7,029 nucleotides of DNA from Bacteroidota bacterium (GCA_016866415.1 VGML01000105.1:1-7029); one strand, 5' to 3'. Shown: positions 1 to 6,881, counted from the stretch's first letter. The notes: a model not told the origin generated them from the sequence alone. Translations and numbers: made by a program.

Positions 1-287
1 ATGATACTCGCTTGATTCGGTAGAGGATAATCATAGGTGCCACCTGCAGATATTAACATGTCAATTTCTTCCAACCTCAAATTTGATTTTTTTAAGGCGA
101 TTTCAGCAGCTCTAGCACCCATGTAACCATTCGATTCATGAGTTATGTAGTGACGGATTTTAACTCCAGAATATTTCTCGGACCAACCAAATGGAATTCC
201 ATGTTTTTTTTCAATGTCAAAGGAGTCCACCTCTGAGGGTAAATAATAACCCATTCCCAAAATTTTAAAAGGTCTATTTACTTTCAT
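1..287 (-). CDS. Ketoacyl synthase III (FabH-like condensing enzyme), N-terminal 95 codons, cut by the left window edge
   Basis: The reading frame starts at an ATG (bases 285-287) and stays open to the window edge, so only the N-terminal part is present. Visible KAS III features are the first strand GMGYYLPS (residues 11-18), the GVKIRHY motif (41-47, compare the G-[IV]-x-x-R-[RH] segment of FabH), a helix ending AAEIALKKS (60-68), and the strand-turn IDMLISAGGT followed by YPLPNQAS (75-94), where FabH-type enzymes have ID-hydrophobic-T and P-S-x-A. The catalytic Cys, expected near residue 110-120, and the His and Asn lie outside the window, so activity cannot be judged. Enzymes of this family join an acyl-CoA or acyl thioester to a second acyl unit by decarboxylative or non-decarboxylative Claisen condensation. 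The start overlaps the end of the upstream ligase gene by 14 bases, implying translational coupling. It is unlikely to be the housekeeping FabH, because no fab genes adjoin it. Family call fairly sure; substrate unknown. Confidence 0.8.
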   Translation of the reverse strand, partial: MKVNRPFKILGMGYYLPSEVDSFDIEKKHGIPFGWSEKYSGVKIRHYITHESNGYMGARAAEIALKKSNLRLEEIDMLISAGGTYDYPLPNQASI

Positions 288-1554
288 TTCTAATTCTTCT
301 CAATTTGGTTGCTTTCTCGTGGAGCTTTTCCTTGACAAATTCAATTTCAATAGATTCTACTCGAAATTTCTCTAGTAATTGATTGATTGAAATTAAACAT
401 TTATCCTCTAACTCTTTATTATTACCAACAAAAACACTGAGTTTTTTGGTTGAAATTTGAACTACTGTGTAGTCAATAATTCGTTGATCAGCAAGAATTA
501 TTGCTTTTCGAAAGAAATCTGGGAAAATCTTTACCTGCGCTCCGTCAATAGAGTTGAAAACAAGAATATCATCTGATCTGCCTTCAATTGAATCGATAGC
601 AAGAAATTTCGAACCACAAGAACATGTTTTTTTTTCGTGGATGATATCGTTTAGTTCATATCTTACGATGGGCTGACTAGATCTTTTCAGATCCGTAATT
701 ATAGGATGAAATCTAGTTTTTGATTGATCTAAATACTGCTTTTCGATGATTAAATAATCTTCATTGAAATGTAAAACGCCATTTTTGCAGGTTGTGGCTA
801 ATAGTCCTTCTGTACATTGATAAACTTGGTGAATAGTTTGCTGAAATATTCGTTGAATAAAATCGCGATCCTCAGGAGTTAAAACTTCTGCAACGGATAT
901 TATTTTTTTTGGTGAAATGGTCAGTTTTCCGATTTCTTTTTTTCTAGCAATTTCAATCAGTAAGCTAGGTTGTCCTACTAGTATATCAGGTTGATATTTT
1001 TGAACTTTTTCTAGTAATACTTCTAATGGTTCAAGTAAATCAAAAAATTGAAACATAAGGAGTTTTGATTGAACAGAGGAATATAGATTGCTGTTCGCTC
1101 TTAGGAAAAAGGCAACTTTACGTCTTTTAAATGAGAATCCAACAACACGGTCTAAAATACACGCTACCCATTGAACTCTTTCTTTCTTGGAAGCTAAGAA
1201 AACACCTCTATTACCAATTGTGCCAGAGGACAATCCAACTGTTATGCCATCGATCATAGGGGCAAAATCTCTTTCATTTTCAGCTCTCGTTGCTATTCGC
1301 AATGCCTCAGACAATTCAATCCCTATTGTGTTTATCTTGTCGAAATTACTCATGAAAATTTTCTTGTCAATGATTGGTAAATTAACTAAAGATGAATCAT
1401 TCAGGATAAATGGTCGATAGAAAGGTGATTTTTTTAAAACTGATTGGAATTTTCTCCAGCGATAGTGTTGTAAAGATGCACTATGATTCCTGAAAAGAAT
1501 ACGTGTGAAACGCAATTTCAAAAATTCAATGAATATCCAGGATTTAAAGAACAT
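274..1554 (-). CDS. Adenylate-forming enzyme, PaaK / coenzyme F390 synthetase-like (ANL superfamily)
   Basis: The protein has 426 residues, the usual length for the short PaaK/F390-synthetase-like branch rather than long-chain acyl-CoA synthetases of 500 or more. The N-terminus is basic and aromatic (about 1-50, ending KKSPFYRPF), as in this branch. The glycine-rich ATP loop is GLSSGTIGNRG (107-117). The adenylate-binding segment is YQCTEG (245-250). The ribose-binding Asp equivalent lies in RYELNDII (298-305). A CSCG pair (C311, C313) leads into IEGRSDDIL (323-331), the hinge region. The short C-terminal domain ends in the basic KATKLRRIR stretch (414-422). Known relatives activate aryl or acyl acids as AMP esters and often pass them to CoA; the acid used here is unknown. 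The ATG at 1552-1554 lies inside the end of the MBL gene (11-base overlap), with no Shine-Dalgarno motif. The protein appears cytoplasmic. A run of nine A residues in the coding strand (plus-strand T run 627-635) lies just before CSCG and the frame is intact across it. Fold call strong; reaction inferred. Confidence 0.85.
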   Translation of the reverse strand: MFFKSWIFIEFLKLRFTRILFRNHSASLQHYRWRKFQSVLKKSPFYRPFILNDSSLVNLPIIDKKIFMSNFDKINTIGIELSEALRIATRAENERDFAPMIDGITVGLSSGTIGNRGVFLASKKERVQWVACILDRVVGFSFKRRKVAFFLRANSNLYSSVQSKLLMFQFFDLLEPLEVLLEKVQKYQPDILVGQPSLLIEIARKKEIGKLTISPKKIISVAEVLTPEDRDFIQRIFQQTIHQVYQCTEGLLATTCKNGVLHFNEDYLIIEKQYLDQSKTRFHPIITDLKRSSQPIVRYELNDIIHEKKTCSCGSKFLAIDSIEGRSDDILVFNSIDGAQVKIFPDFFRKAIILADQRIIDYTVVQISTKKLSVFVGNNKELEDKCLISINQLLEKFRVESIEIEFVKEKLHEKATKLRRIRNESK

Positions 1555-2392
1555 CCCAATTAATATTTGTGCTTATTAATTTTTCATATGATGCCGAACA
1601 ATGACTTGGGATAATTACGGTATCTGGATTTGAATGACTAAACTTTTTAATTTTCAATATACTTTCCTTGTAATCTTTCCAAGAATGAAAAAATAACCTG
1701 ACGATTGGATTTGGTAACCGGTCATCCAGGTATGCTTCTTTGTGCCAAACTGCATCTGCCACCAGGAAATAGTTATTTTTTGATGTGCCTACTAATAAAC
1801 CCATTTGACCCACAGCGTGTCCCGGAAGTGAAACAATTTCTATACTTTCATCTGAAAATAAATCATAGGTTTCGTTGAAGATAGGATGTTCTTTCTTTTT
1901 TGAAAAATCTTCAATGATTTTAACCCGTTGTTGAATATCCTTCGGAACCAAATTTTTCAGAATTCCTTTTGTGAATGCTAGCTTTTTTGGAATACGTAAA
2001 AATTGACTCAAAGCATTTTTAGAGCAATAAAATGTGGCATTGGGAAAATCGTTCATTCCACAAACGTGATCTGCATGAAAATGCGAAATAATTACATGTT
2101 TAATTTCCGAAGAATCGATGCCATTTTTTGCGAGTTGTGTTTTTACTTCATCAACCTCGTTTATTTCAACTTTGGTTAGATTGGCATAAATCCGATTTGG
2201 ATAACTTCTTGTTTCATCATAAAAACGTTTGGTATAACCAGTGTCGAAAAGAATCAGTCCTTTCGATGAATGTTTGATTAAACCCCACAGAGCGTGAAAT
2301 TTAATATTTTCCTTTTTCCCATTTTGAATGGAGTGGTTTTCCTTGGCCAGACAATAACCAGAAACACTCAGATGTAGATCAATTAGTTGCAT
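1544..2392 (-). CDS. Metallo-beta-lactamase-fold hydrolase (lactonase/thioesterase-like)
   Basis: The protein has 282 residues and a complete dinuclear metal site: HFHADH at 104-109 (H104, H106, D108, H109), H192 in SLPGHAVGQ, D213 in VADAVW, and H264 in IPSHCS. The strand LILFDTGY (46-53) precedes it, as in MBL hydrolases. Order and spacing fit the glyoxalase II / N-acyl-homoserine-lactonase type rather than true beta-lactamases. No signal peptide is visible, so it is probably cytoplasmic, which also argues against a beta-lactam resistance role. Relatives hydrolyse thioesters, lactones or related esters. In this operon it could release a product from CoA (as PqsE does with 2-aminobenzoylacetyl-CoA) or open a lactone; this is inference. 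The ATG at 2390-2392 overlaps the end of the SDR gene by 14 bases and has at best a weak GAG upstream, so translation is probably coupled. Family call strong; substrate unknown. Confidence 0.9.
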   Translation of the reverse strand: MQLIDLHLSVSGYCLAKENHSIQNGKKENIKFHALWGLIKHSSKGLILFDTGYTKRFYDETRSYPNRIYANLTKVEINEVDEVKTQLAKNGIDSSEIKHVIISHFHADHVCGMNDFPNATFYCSKNALSQFLRIPKKLAFTKGILKNLVPKDIQQRVKIIEDFSKKKEHPIFNETYDLFSDESIEIVSLPGHAVGQMGLLVGTSKNNYFLVADAVWHKEAYLDDRLPNPIVRLFFHSWKDYKESILKIKKFSHSNPDTVIIPSHCSASYEKLISTNINWDVL

Positions 2393-3371
2393 GCTCTAAA
2401 TACCATTTTACAAATTCATCCATTCCTTCCTCATTATTCATGATTGGCTTGTATTTCAATAGTTTTTTTGCTTTTGAAATATCCAAGGTTATTGTTTTTG
2501 CTAATGTTCCAACTCCATATTTTGTGAGTGCAGGTTCCTGGTTTCCATTGATTTTTGCTTTAATCTCCAATAATGATGCAATAAAATAAACCAATGAAAA
2601 AGGAATTTTTTTGGTTGGTGGATCTAATTTTAATTGAGTTAACATCCAGGAAATGGATTCCCATAACTTAATCGGTTCTCCGTTCGTGATATTATAAATT
2701 TCATTCAGGGCTTTATCTTCGGCAAAAAGAGAAAGACGAATAGCTTCGGCAACATTGACAACAGCCGTTAGATCGGCAAGATTTTCGCCATTTCCTATTA
2801 TTTTCAGTCGACCTTCTTGATGTGCGCGAATTAGTCTTGGCATGATGACTGTATCGCCTCTTCCGATAAGGGCTCTCGGTCTTAAAATGACATAGGGCAA
2901 TTGTGAATTAATAAGTTCTATTTCAGCCAATCTTTTTGTTAATGCATAGTCGTTTACCAAATTTTTTGGTAATGGGTCATCTTCTTTGACATCCATTTTG
3001 TCTAATAATTCAAAATACATACTTGGTGTCGAAATATGAATGAATTTTTTAAGTTGATTTTTCTTGGCTGCTGAAATCAGGTTTTTTTGTGTGATTAAAT
3101 TTGCTTTTTCGAAATCGGTATAGGTTCCCCATGGAGACGAAAGTCCTGCAGCATGAACAACATGGGTGGCATTTAGAAGCAGTTTGAAGGCAAATTTTTC
3201 ATCAGAAACATCACCCAAAAGATACTTTATTTTTTCATGTTTAAAAACTTGAATCTCATTTTTAATCTTGCGACCATTTGCAATAATTGAATGTATTCGA
3301 TCATCATTTACAAGGTGTTCGAGAGTTCGTTGTCCCAAAAAACCAGTAGCTCCGGTTAAAACCAATTTCAT
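2379..3371 (-). CDS. NAD(P)-dependent extended SDR, 3-beta-hydroxysteroid dehydrogenase/epimerase-like reductase
   Basis: The protein has 330 residues, typical of extended short-chain dehydrogenases. The dinucleotide-binding loop TGATGFLG (6-13) sits at the extreme N-terminus, supporting the ATG at 3369-3371. Further motifs are LLGDVSD (51-57), the VVHAAG strand (71-76), Ser114 or Ser117 in HISTPSMYF (112-120), and the catalytic YALTK (Y142, K146). LRPRALIGRGD (163-173) and NLADLTAVVNVAEAI (197-211) are characteristic of the 3-beta-HSD / OleD / cholesterol-dehydrogenase-like branch. Members oxidise or reduce a beta-hydroxy/beta-keto group with NAD(P). With a ketoacyl synthase in the same operon, reduction of the new beta-keto group is the natural guess, but a sugar-nucleotide substrate cannot be excluded. 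It is the first gene of the four-gene overlapping unit and follows a promoter-like sequence. No Shine-Dalgarno motif is seen. Family call strong; substrate inferred. Confidence 0.9.
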   Translation of the reverse strand: MKLVLTGATGFLGQRTLEHLVNDDRIHSIIANGRKIKNEIQVFKHEKIKYLLGDVSDEKFAFKLLLNATHVVHAAGLSSPWGTYTDFEKANLITQKNLISAAKKNQLKKFIHISTPSMYFELLDKMDVKEDDPLPKNLVNDYALTKRLAEIELINSQLPYVILRPRALIGRGDTVIMPRLIRAHQEGRLKIIGNGENLADLTAVVNVAEAIRLSLFAEDKALNEIYNITNGEPIKLWESISWMLTQLKLDPPTKKIPFSLVYFIASLLEIKAKINGNQEPALTKYGVGTLAKTITLDISKAKKLLKYKPIMNNEEGMDEFVKWYLEHATN

Positions 3372-3396
3372 TCGAATAAAAAATCAATTATGAAAT

Positions 3397-3429
3397 CAAA
3401 GATAATAAACAGCTTGAGTAAATTAACAA
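3397..3429 (-). promoter_or_regulatory. Putative Bacteroidota-type promoter of the enzyme operon
   Basis: On the minus strand the sequence reads TTG (3429-3427), 22 bases, then TATCTTTG (3404-3397), which fits the TAnnTTTG -7 box of the Bacteroidota primary sigma factor. The spacer is at the long end of the usual range. The -7 box ends 25 bases before the SDR start, predicting a short leader of about 20 bases. It is the only intergenic place from which the overlapping enzyme genes could be started separately from the receptor unit. Confidence 0.5.
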
Positions 3430-3433
3430 CTTC

Positions 3434-3451
3434 TTGTCCAGTATTGGACAA
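3434..3451. promoter_or_regulatory. 18-bp perfect inverted repeat, candidate operator (TTGTCCA-4-TGGACAA)
   Basis: The plus strand reads TTGTCCA GTAT TGGACAA, with seven-base arms matching perfectly around a four-base centre. It lies four bases upstream of the putative -33 TTG of the enzyme-operon promoter, so its centre is about 50 bases before the expected transcript start, a usual position for an activator dimer. It could also form a 7-bp RNA hairpin 15 bases past the stop of the DUF4249 gene. No U-run follows on the minus-strand transcript, so a canonical intrinsic terminator is not supported. No regulator gene is in the window. Confidence 0.45.
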
Positions 3452-3465
3452 AACAAATTTGATTT

Positions 3466-4380
3466 TTACTGACAAATGAGTGTGTCATAAGAAGGAGAAA
3501 ATCCAGCCCAAATACCTAAAGCCCCACCTATGATGTTTGTTGGGATATTTGTTGGGGTAGCAAATGGATTACCTCCCGAGTACATTTGGTTGTATTTTTT
3601 CTCAAAAAACGAGTATTCTTTTTTGCCTAATGTAGAAAATTTCACCACAATGGTATCTCCTTGAGCGTAATATCCTTTGTACTTGTCAGGTGTATTCGGG
3701 TCGTCCCAGAGCATTGGGTTTTCATAGGCAAATTCAAAACTGAGTCCGTTAAAAAAGCGATCATCGAAAAAGGGATTGAATGGCTTTGAAAACGTGGGAT
3801 TTGAAATATATTTCACTTCCCATCTGTAGGCATTCCCATTCATATTAGGGTCTGACAAGTGCGCCCACGAAAAGCCATATCCGGGTAAATTATCTTCATT
3901 TTTCCAATAAATGGAATCCAGTGCAACAGGTTCAGGAATTCGAGTTTCAGCTGTATATTCTTTGGATTCAGCGATAACCTTTAAAGTATAGGTTTTTCCG
4001 GCCTCGCCAATCATTCCCAATGAAACATAAGCGCATAAATGGAGATTAACTAAAGAATCCGCAGGCACTCCAAACAAACCAGCAGCAATTTCTTCCGTTC
4101 CCGGAGGTAAGTTGTCTGTACAAAATTCAGTCAAAGTATCTGTATTTGTACCATCGGATATGGTAATTGTTGCTCCTGAAACAAATCCATTCAAATAGGC
4201 TTGTAAATTCGTCGACGCATAAATATCATTGGTTTTAGACAATAATACAATCGCTGGCATTCCTGTTTCGATGTTGCCATCAATTACCAATTGTTCTTTA
4301 TAGCCAGGGATATCGATTTTTACTTCCTTCGTGCATGAAGAACCAAATAAAATCAACAAACAAAAATAGATGAGTCTCAT
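3466..4380 (-). CDS. DUF4249-family outer-membrane-associated lipoprotein
   Basis: The protein has 304 residues. It starts with a short hydrophobic signal (2-12) and a lipobox-like GSSC ending at Cys16, followed by TKEV, so it is predicted to be lipidated and exported. The body matches the DUF4249 pattern: an early LVIDGNIETG strand (31-40), a beta-sandwich-like segment with GATITISDG (69-77), FDDRFFNG (205-212), GDTIVVKFSTL (241-251), and the closing GGNPFATP (269-276) and GGALGIWAG (285-293). The near-C-terminal block is present, so the protein is probably complete; it ends with Cys303. Its start is 3 bases past the receptor stop, an operon pair typical in Bacteroidota. By position it is likely a surface or periplasmic partner of the receptor, though the molecular role of DUF4249 is not known to me. 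C87, C116 and C303 remain as possible disulfide residues. Family call fairly sure from motifs; function unknown. Confidence 0.8.
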   Translation of the reverse strand: MRLIYFCLLILFGSSCTKEVKIDIPGYKEQLVIDGNIETGMPAIVLLSKTNDIYASTNLQAYLNGFVSGATITISDGTNTDTLTEFCTDNLPPGTEEIAAGLFGVPADSLVNLHLCAYVSLGMIGEAGKTYTLKVIAESKEYTAETRIPEPVALDSIYWKNEDNLPGYGFSWAHLSDPNMNGNAYRWEVKYISNPTFSKPFNPFFDDRFFNGLSFEFAYENPMLWDDPNTPDKYKGYYAQGDTIVVKFSTLGKKEYSFFEKKYNQMYSGGNPFATPTNIPTNIIGGALGIWAGFSPSYDTLICQ

Positions 4381-4383
4381 TTT

Positions 4384-6780
4384 TTAAATTTCAAAATTCC
4401 ACGTTACACTTGGTATGATTGGGAAAAGCGATACTTGTTTTACCGTTATCTTAAAATCTCCATTTAAAAATTTCCCATCATTATCAACATACAAGAAAAA
4501 AGGGTTTGCTCGATTGTAAACATTATAAATCGAAAAAGCCCAATTACTCTTTATTTTTTTCTTTACTTGAATTTCATTTCCTTGAGCATCTGTTTTGGTT
4601 TTGTAATCTTTGCTGTACCAATTCGCAGAAAGATCCAAACGATGGTAAGGTGCCATGCGAGTCGAATTTCGAGCGCCGTAATTAAATAACAAATTTTGTT
4701 CTTGCAAATACCACGAACTTGGCAATGTTAATGTATTTCCTGTGGCATAAATAAAACTAGTTGAAAAAGTCCAACGATCATTTAACTTATAAGTTCCTAC
4801 AATACTTAGGTCATGTCTTCGGTCATATTTGGCAGGATATATATTTCCTTCGTTCAAATCAGGGAACTTGCGGTCTGTTTTTGCCCAAGTATATCCAATC
4901 CATCCTGTAAATTTTCCTACGGATTTTTTGATGAAAAATTCAACACCATAGGCCCAGCCTTTTCCATAGACGAGGAGGTTATCCGTGTTGTCATTTACTT
5001 CATCACCAGGAACAGCACCTTCCTTATATTCAATCATGTTATCCATTTCTTTATAGTATAGTTCAACCGAAGTTTCAAACATGTCATTCAAAAAATTTCG
5101 GAAATATCCGATAGAAGCTTGCCATCCAATTTCAGGTTTTGCTTTATCAGTTGAAGGATACCAAATATCCGTTGGTAGCGATACCGCACTCAAAGAGGTA
5201 AGATGGACATACTGATAATTATATGAATAACCCGTTTTAATCGAGCTTTTATCTGGCAACAAGAATCGAGCGGATAATCTCGGCTCTAAACCGTGATAAA
5301 ATTTAATCACATCTCCTTTGGAGTAATTGATGGCTGTATCTGGAGTGCTTATTCCGTCTCCTTTGATATATCGTGTAAAAGGCCCTACGTGGTGATACAT
5401 ACTGTAGCGTAAACCAGCATTTATTTTAATCACATCATTCAATTCAAAATCGTCTAAAGCATAAAATGCGGTTTCATGAGCATACAACTTTTGAGCAGCC
5501 CCTGTGTTGAATACAACGCTGTCTGTTTGAGCCGAAACACTCGTTGGAGTGAATGTGTGATAGATGTAGTCAGCTCCCCATTTTATGCTGTGCCTCGAAT
5601 TTGGGAAATAGGAAAAATCTACTTTCGTTCCAACATCTCGAACGCCCGAAAAGAGTTCAAAGCGAAATTCATCTTGTTTTGAACCGAAACTAAATTGATA
5701 GTCGGAAAACGTAGAAGTTAAATTCATGAACAATTTATTCGAAAACAGGTGATTCCATCTCAAGGCTGCAATACCATTTCCCCAGGGCATTTTAGCGTTG
5801 AATCCACCTTCTCGGTCCTCGAAATTAAAAACATCCTTGCCGTAATATCCACTCAAGAAGATTCGGTCTTTATCGGTAATTTTATAATTAAACTTGGCAT
5901 TGAAATCGTAGAAAAAATAACTTGAGCCAGCAAATGGGGATGTGTCGGGAATTGCCGCTTTCATAATCAAATCTATGTATGTTCTTCGTCCGGATATGAT
6001 AAAAGATCCTTTGTCTTTTTTCAAAGGGCCTTCGACGGTTAATCGAGAAGATATGGCACCCAAACCACCTTTAACCTTAAAATTCTTATTGTTTCCTTCA
6101 TTCATGTTTACCTCCAAAACGGATGACATTCTTCCTCCGTAGTTTGCAGGCATTCCACCTTTTATTAAATTGACACTTTTGACTGCGTCTGCGTTGAAAA
6201 CAGAGAAAAATCCAAAAAGATGAGCGGCATTATAAACAACACCTTCGTCTAACAACACCAAGTTTTGATCAGGACCACCACCTCGTACGTAAAATCCTTG
6301 TCCTCCTTCAGAAACAGAGGATACCCCAGGTAATAATTGAATGGTTTTGATAACATCAACTTCGCCCATAAAGGCAGGAAGCGTTTTTATTTTTTCAATA
6401 TCTAACTCGATTTGACCCATTTGGGTAGAATTCACATTCTCACCCTTTTTGGCGTTGATTACGATTTCTTTTAAATCCTTCACATTTGTACCCAATTCAA
6501 TATCTAGACGGACATCTTGGGTCAAGTCAATTTCTCGTGATTCCAGTGGATACAAGGTAGATCGAAATTCAATTGTATATTTTCCTGAATTAACGGTTAA
6601 TGAGTAAAATCCATAATTGTTAGTAACCGCACCTTGGTTTGTGGATGCAATGTAAACCTTTACTCCAATTAATGCCTCACCATTTTTACTATCTGTTACA
6701 TAACCGCTCAACGTAGATTTGGTTTGGGCTGTTATAGCGAATACAGTAAATATGGAAAAAACAATAAGGAATAATTTCAT
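4384..6780 (-). CDS. TonB-dependent outer-membrane receptor with N-terminal carboxypeptidase-regulatory-like domain
   Basis: The protein has 798 residues, the normal length for a complete receptor. A signal peptide occupies about 1-18 (hydrophobic core LFLIVFSIFTVFA, likely cleavage near TA-QT). Residues about 22-105 form the CarboxypepD_reg-like domain (SGYVTDSKNGEALIGVKVYI, with the YGFYSL turn). The plug runs about 118-228 and holds LPGVSSVSEGGQGFYVRGGG (150-169), DQNLVLLDEG (171-180), HLFGFFSVFNADAV (187-200) and PANYGGRMSSVLEV (211-224). The rest is a 22-strand-type barrel of alternating aromatic strands ending VTWNFEI, an acceptable C-terminal beta-signal. Such receptors import a bound ligand using TonB-ExbBD energy. 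It is not of the SusC type: no SusD follows, and a DUF4249 lipoprotein lies 3 bases downstream instead. The ligand cannot be deduced. The ATG at 6778-6780 is chosen because the signal peptide begins there. No Shine-Dalgarno motif is seen. Confidence 0.95.
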   Translation of the reverse strand: MKLFLIVFSIFTVFAITAQTKSTLSGYVTDSKNGEALIGVKVYIASTNQGAVTNNYGFYSLTVNSGKYTIEFRSTLYPLESREIDLTQDVRLDIELGTNVKDLKEIVINAKKGENVNSTQMGQIELDIEKIKTLPAFMGEVDVIKTIQLLPGVSSVSEGGQGFYVRGGGPDQNLVLLDEGVVYNAAHLFGFFSVFNADAVKSVNLIKGGMPANYGGRMSSVLEVNMNEGNNKNFKVKGGLGAISSRLTVEGPLKKDKGSFIISGRRTYIDLIMKAAIPDTSPFAGSSYFFYDFNAKFNYKITDKDRIFLSGYYGKDVFNFEDREGGFNAKMPWGNGIAALRWNHLFSNKLFMNLTSTFSDYQFSFGSKQDEFRFELFSGVRDVGTKVDFSYFPNSRHSIKWGADYIYHTFTPTSVSAQTDSVVFNTGAAQKLYAHETAFYALDDFELNDVIKINAGLRYSMYHHVGPFTRYIKGDGISTPDTAINYSKGDVIKFYHGLEPRLSARFLLPDKSSIKTGYSYNYQYVHLTSLSAVSLPTDIWYPSTDKAKPEIGWQASIGYFRNFLNDMFETSVELYYKEMDNMIEYKEGAVPGDEVNDNTDNLLVYGKGWAYGVEFFIKKSVGKFTGWIGYTWAKTDRKFPDLNEGNIYPAKYDRRHDLSIVGTYKLNDRWTFSTSFIYATGNTLTLPSSWYLQEQNLLFNYGARNSTRMAPYHRLDLSANWYSKDYKTKTDAQGNEIQVKKKIKSNWAFSIYNVYNRANPFFLYVDNDGKFLNGDFKITVKQVSLFPIIPSVTWNFEI

Positions 6781-6796
6781 AGTTTACAATAGAGCG

Positions 6797-6804
6797 CAAA
6801 GCTA
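6797..6804 (-). promoter_or_regulatory. Putative -7 promoter box of the receptor/lipoprotein unit
   Basis: The minus strand reads TAGCTTTG, matching TAnnTTTG, and ends 16 bases before the receptor ATG. No TTG stands at the right distance upstream (the region about 20 bases further is ATTTTAAA), so the -33 element is weak or replaced by an activator. The predicted leader is only about 10 bases. This is a tentative call. Confidence 0.3.
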
Positions 6805-6881
6805 CAAACAACTCAAATTTAAAATGGTTTAAAGTCAAAGTTTTTTTAAAAAATTATTTGAGTAATTTTTATCAAAAACAC

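Noticed and set aside
1187..1420. Plus-strand open frame of 77 codons
   Set aside because: It lies entirely antisense within the well-supported ligase gene, has no recognisable motif and no promoter-like sequence.
1544..2392. Beta-lactam resistance enzyme
   Set aside because: There is no export signal, the motif arrangement is lactonase/glyoxalase-like, and the context is biosynthetic.
1..3371. True oleABCD olefin operon
   Set aside because: No alpha/beta hydrolase (OleB) is present, and the ligase is of the short PaaK/F390-like branch rather than OleC; only a fold-level analogy is kept.
3434..3451. Intrinsic terminator of the DUF4249 gene
   Set aside because: The hairpin is possible but no U-run follows on the minus-strand transcript, so an operator is the better reading; termination remains unproven.
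4813..6142. Three plus-strand open frames (4813-5061, 5476-5682, 5942-6142)
   Set aside because: All are antisense to the receptor coding sequence, whose domains are continuous through these regions; the translations look like reverse shadows of barrel and plug strands.
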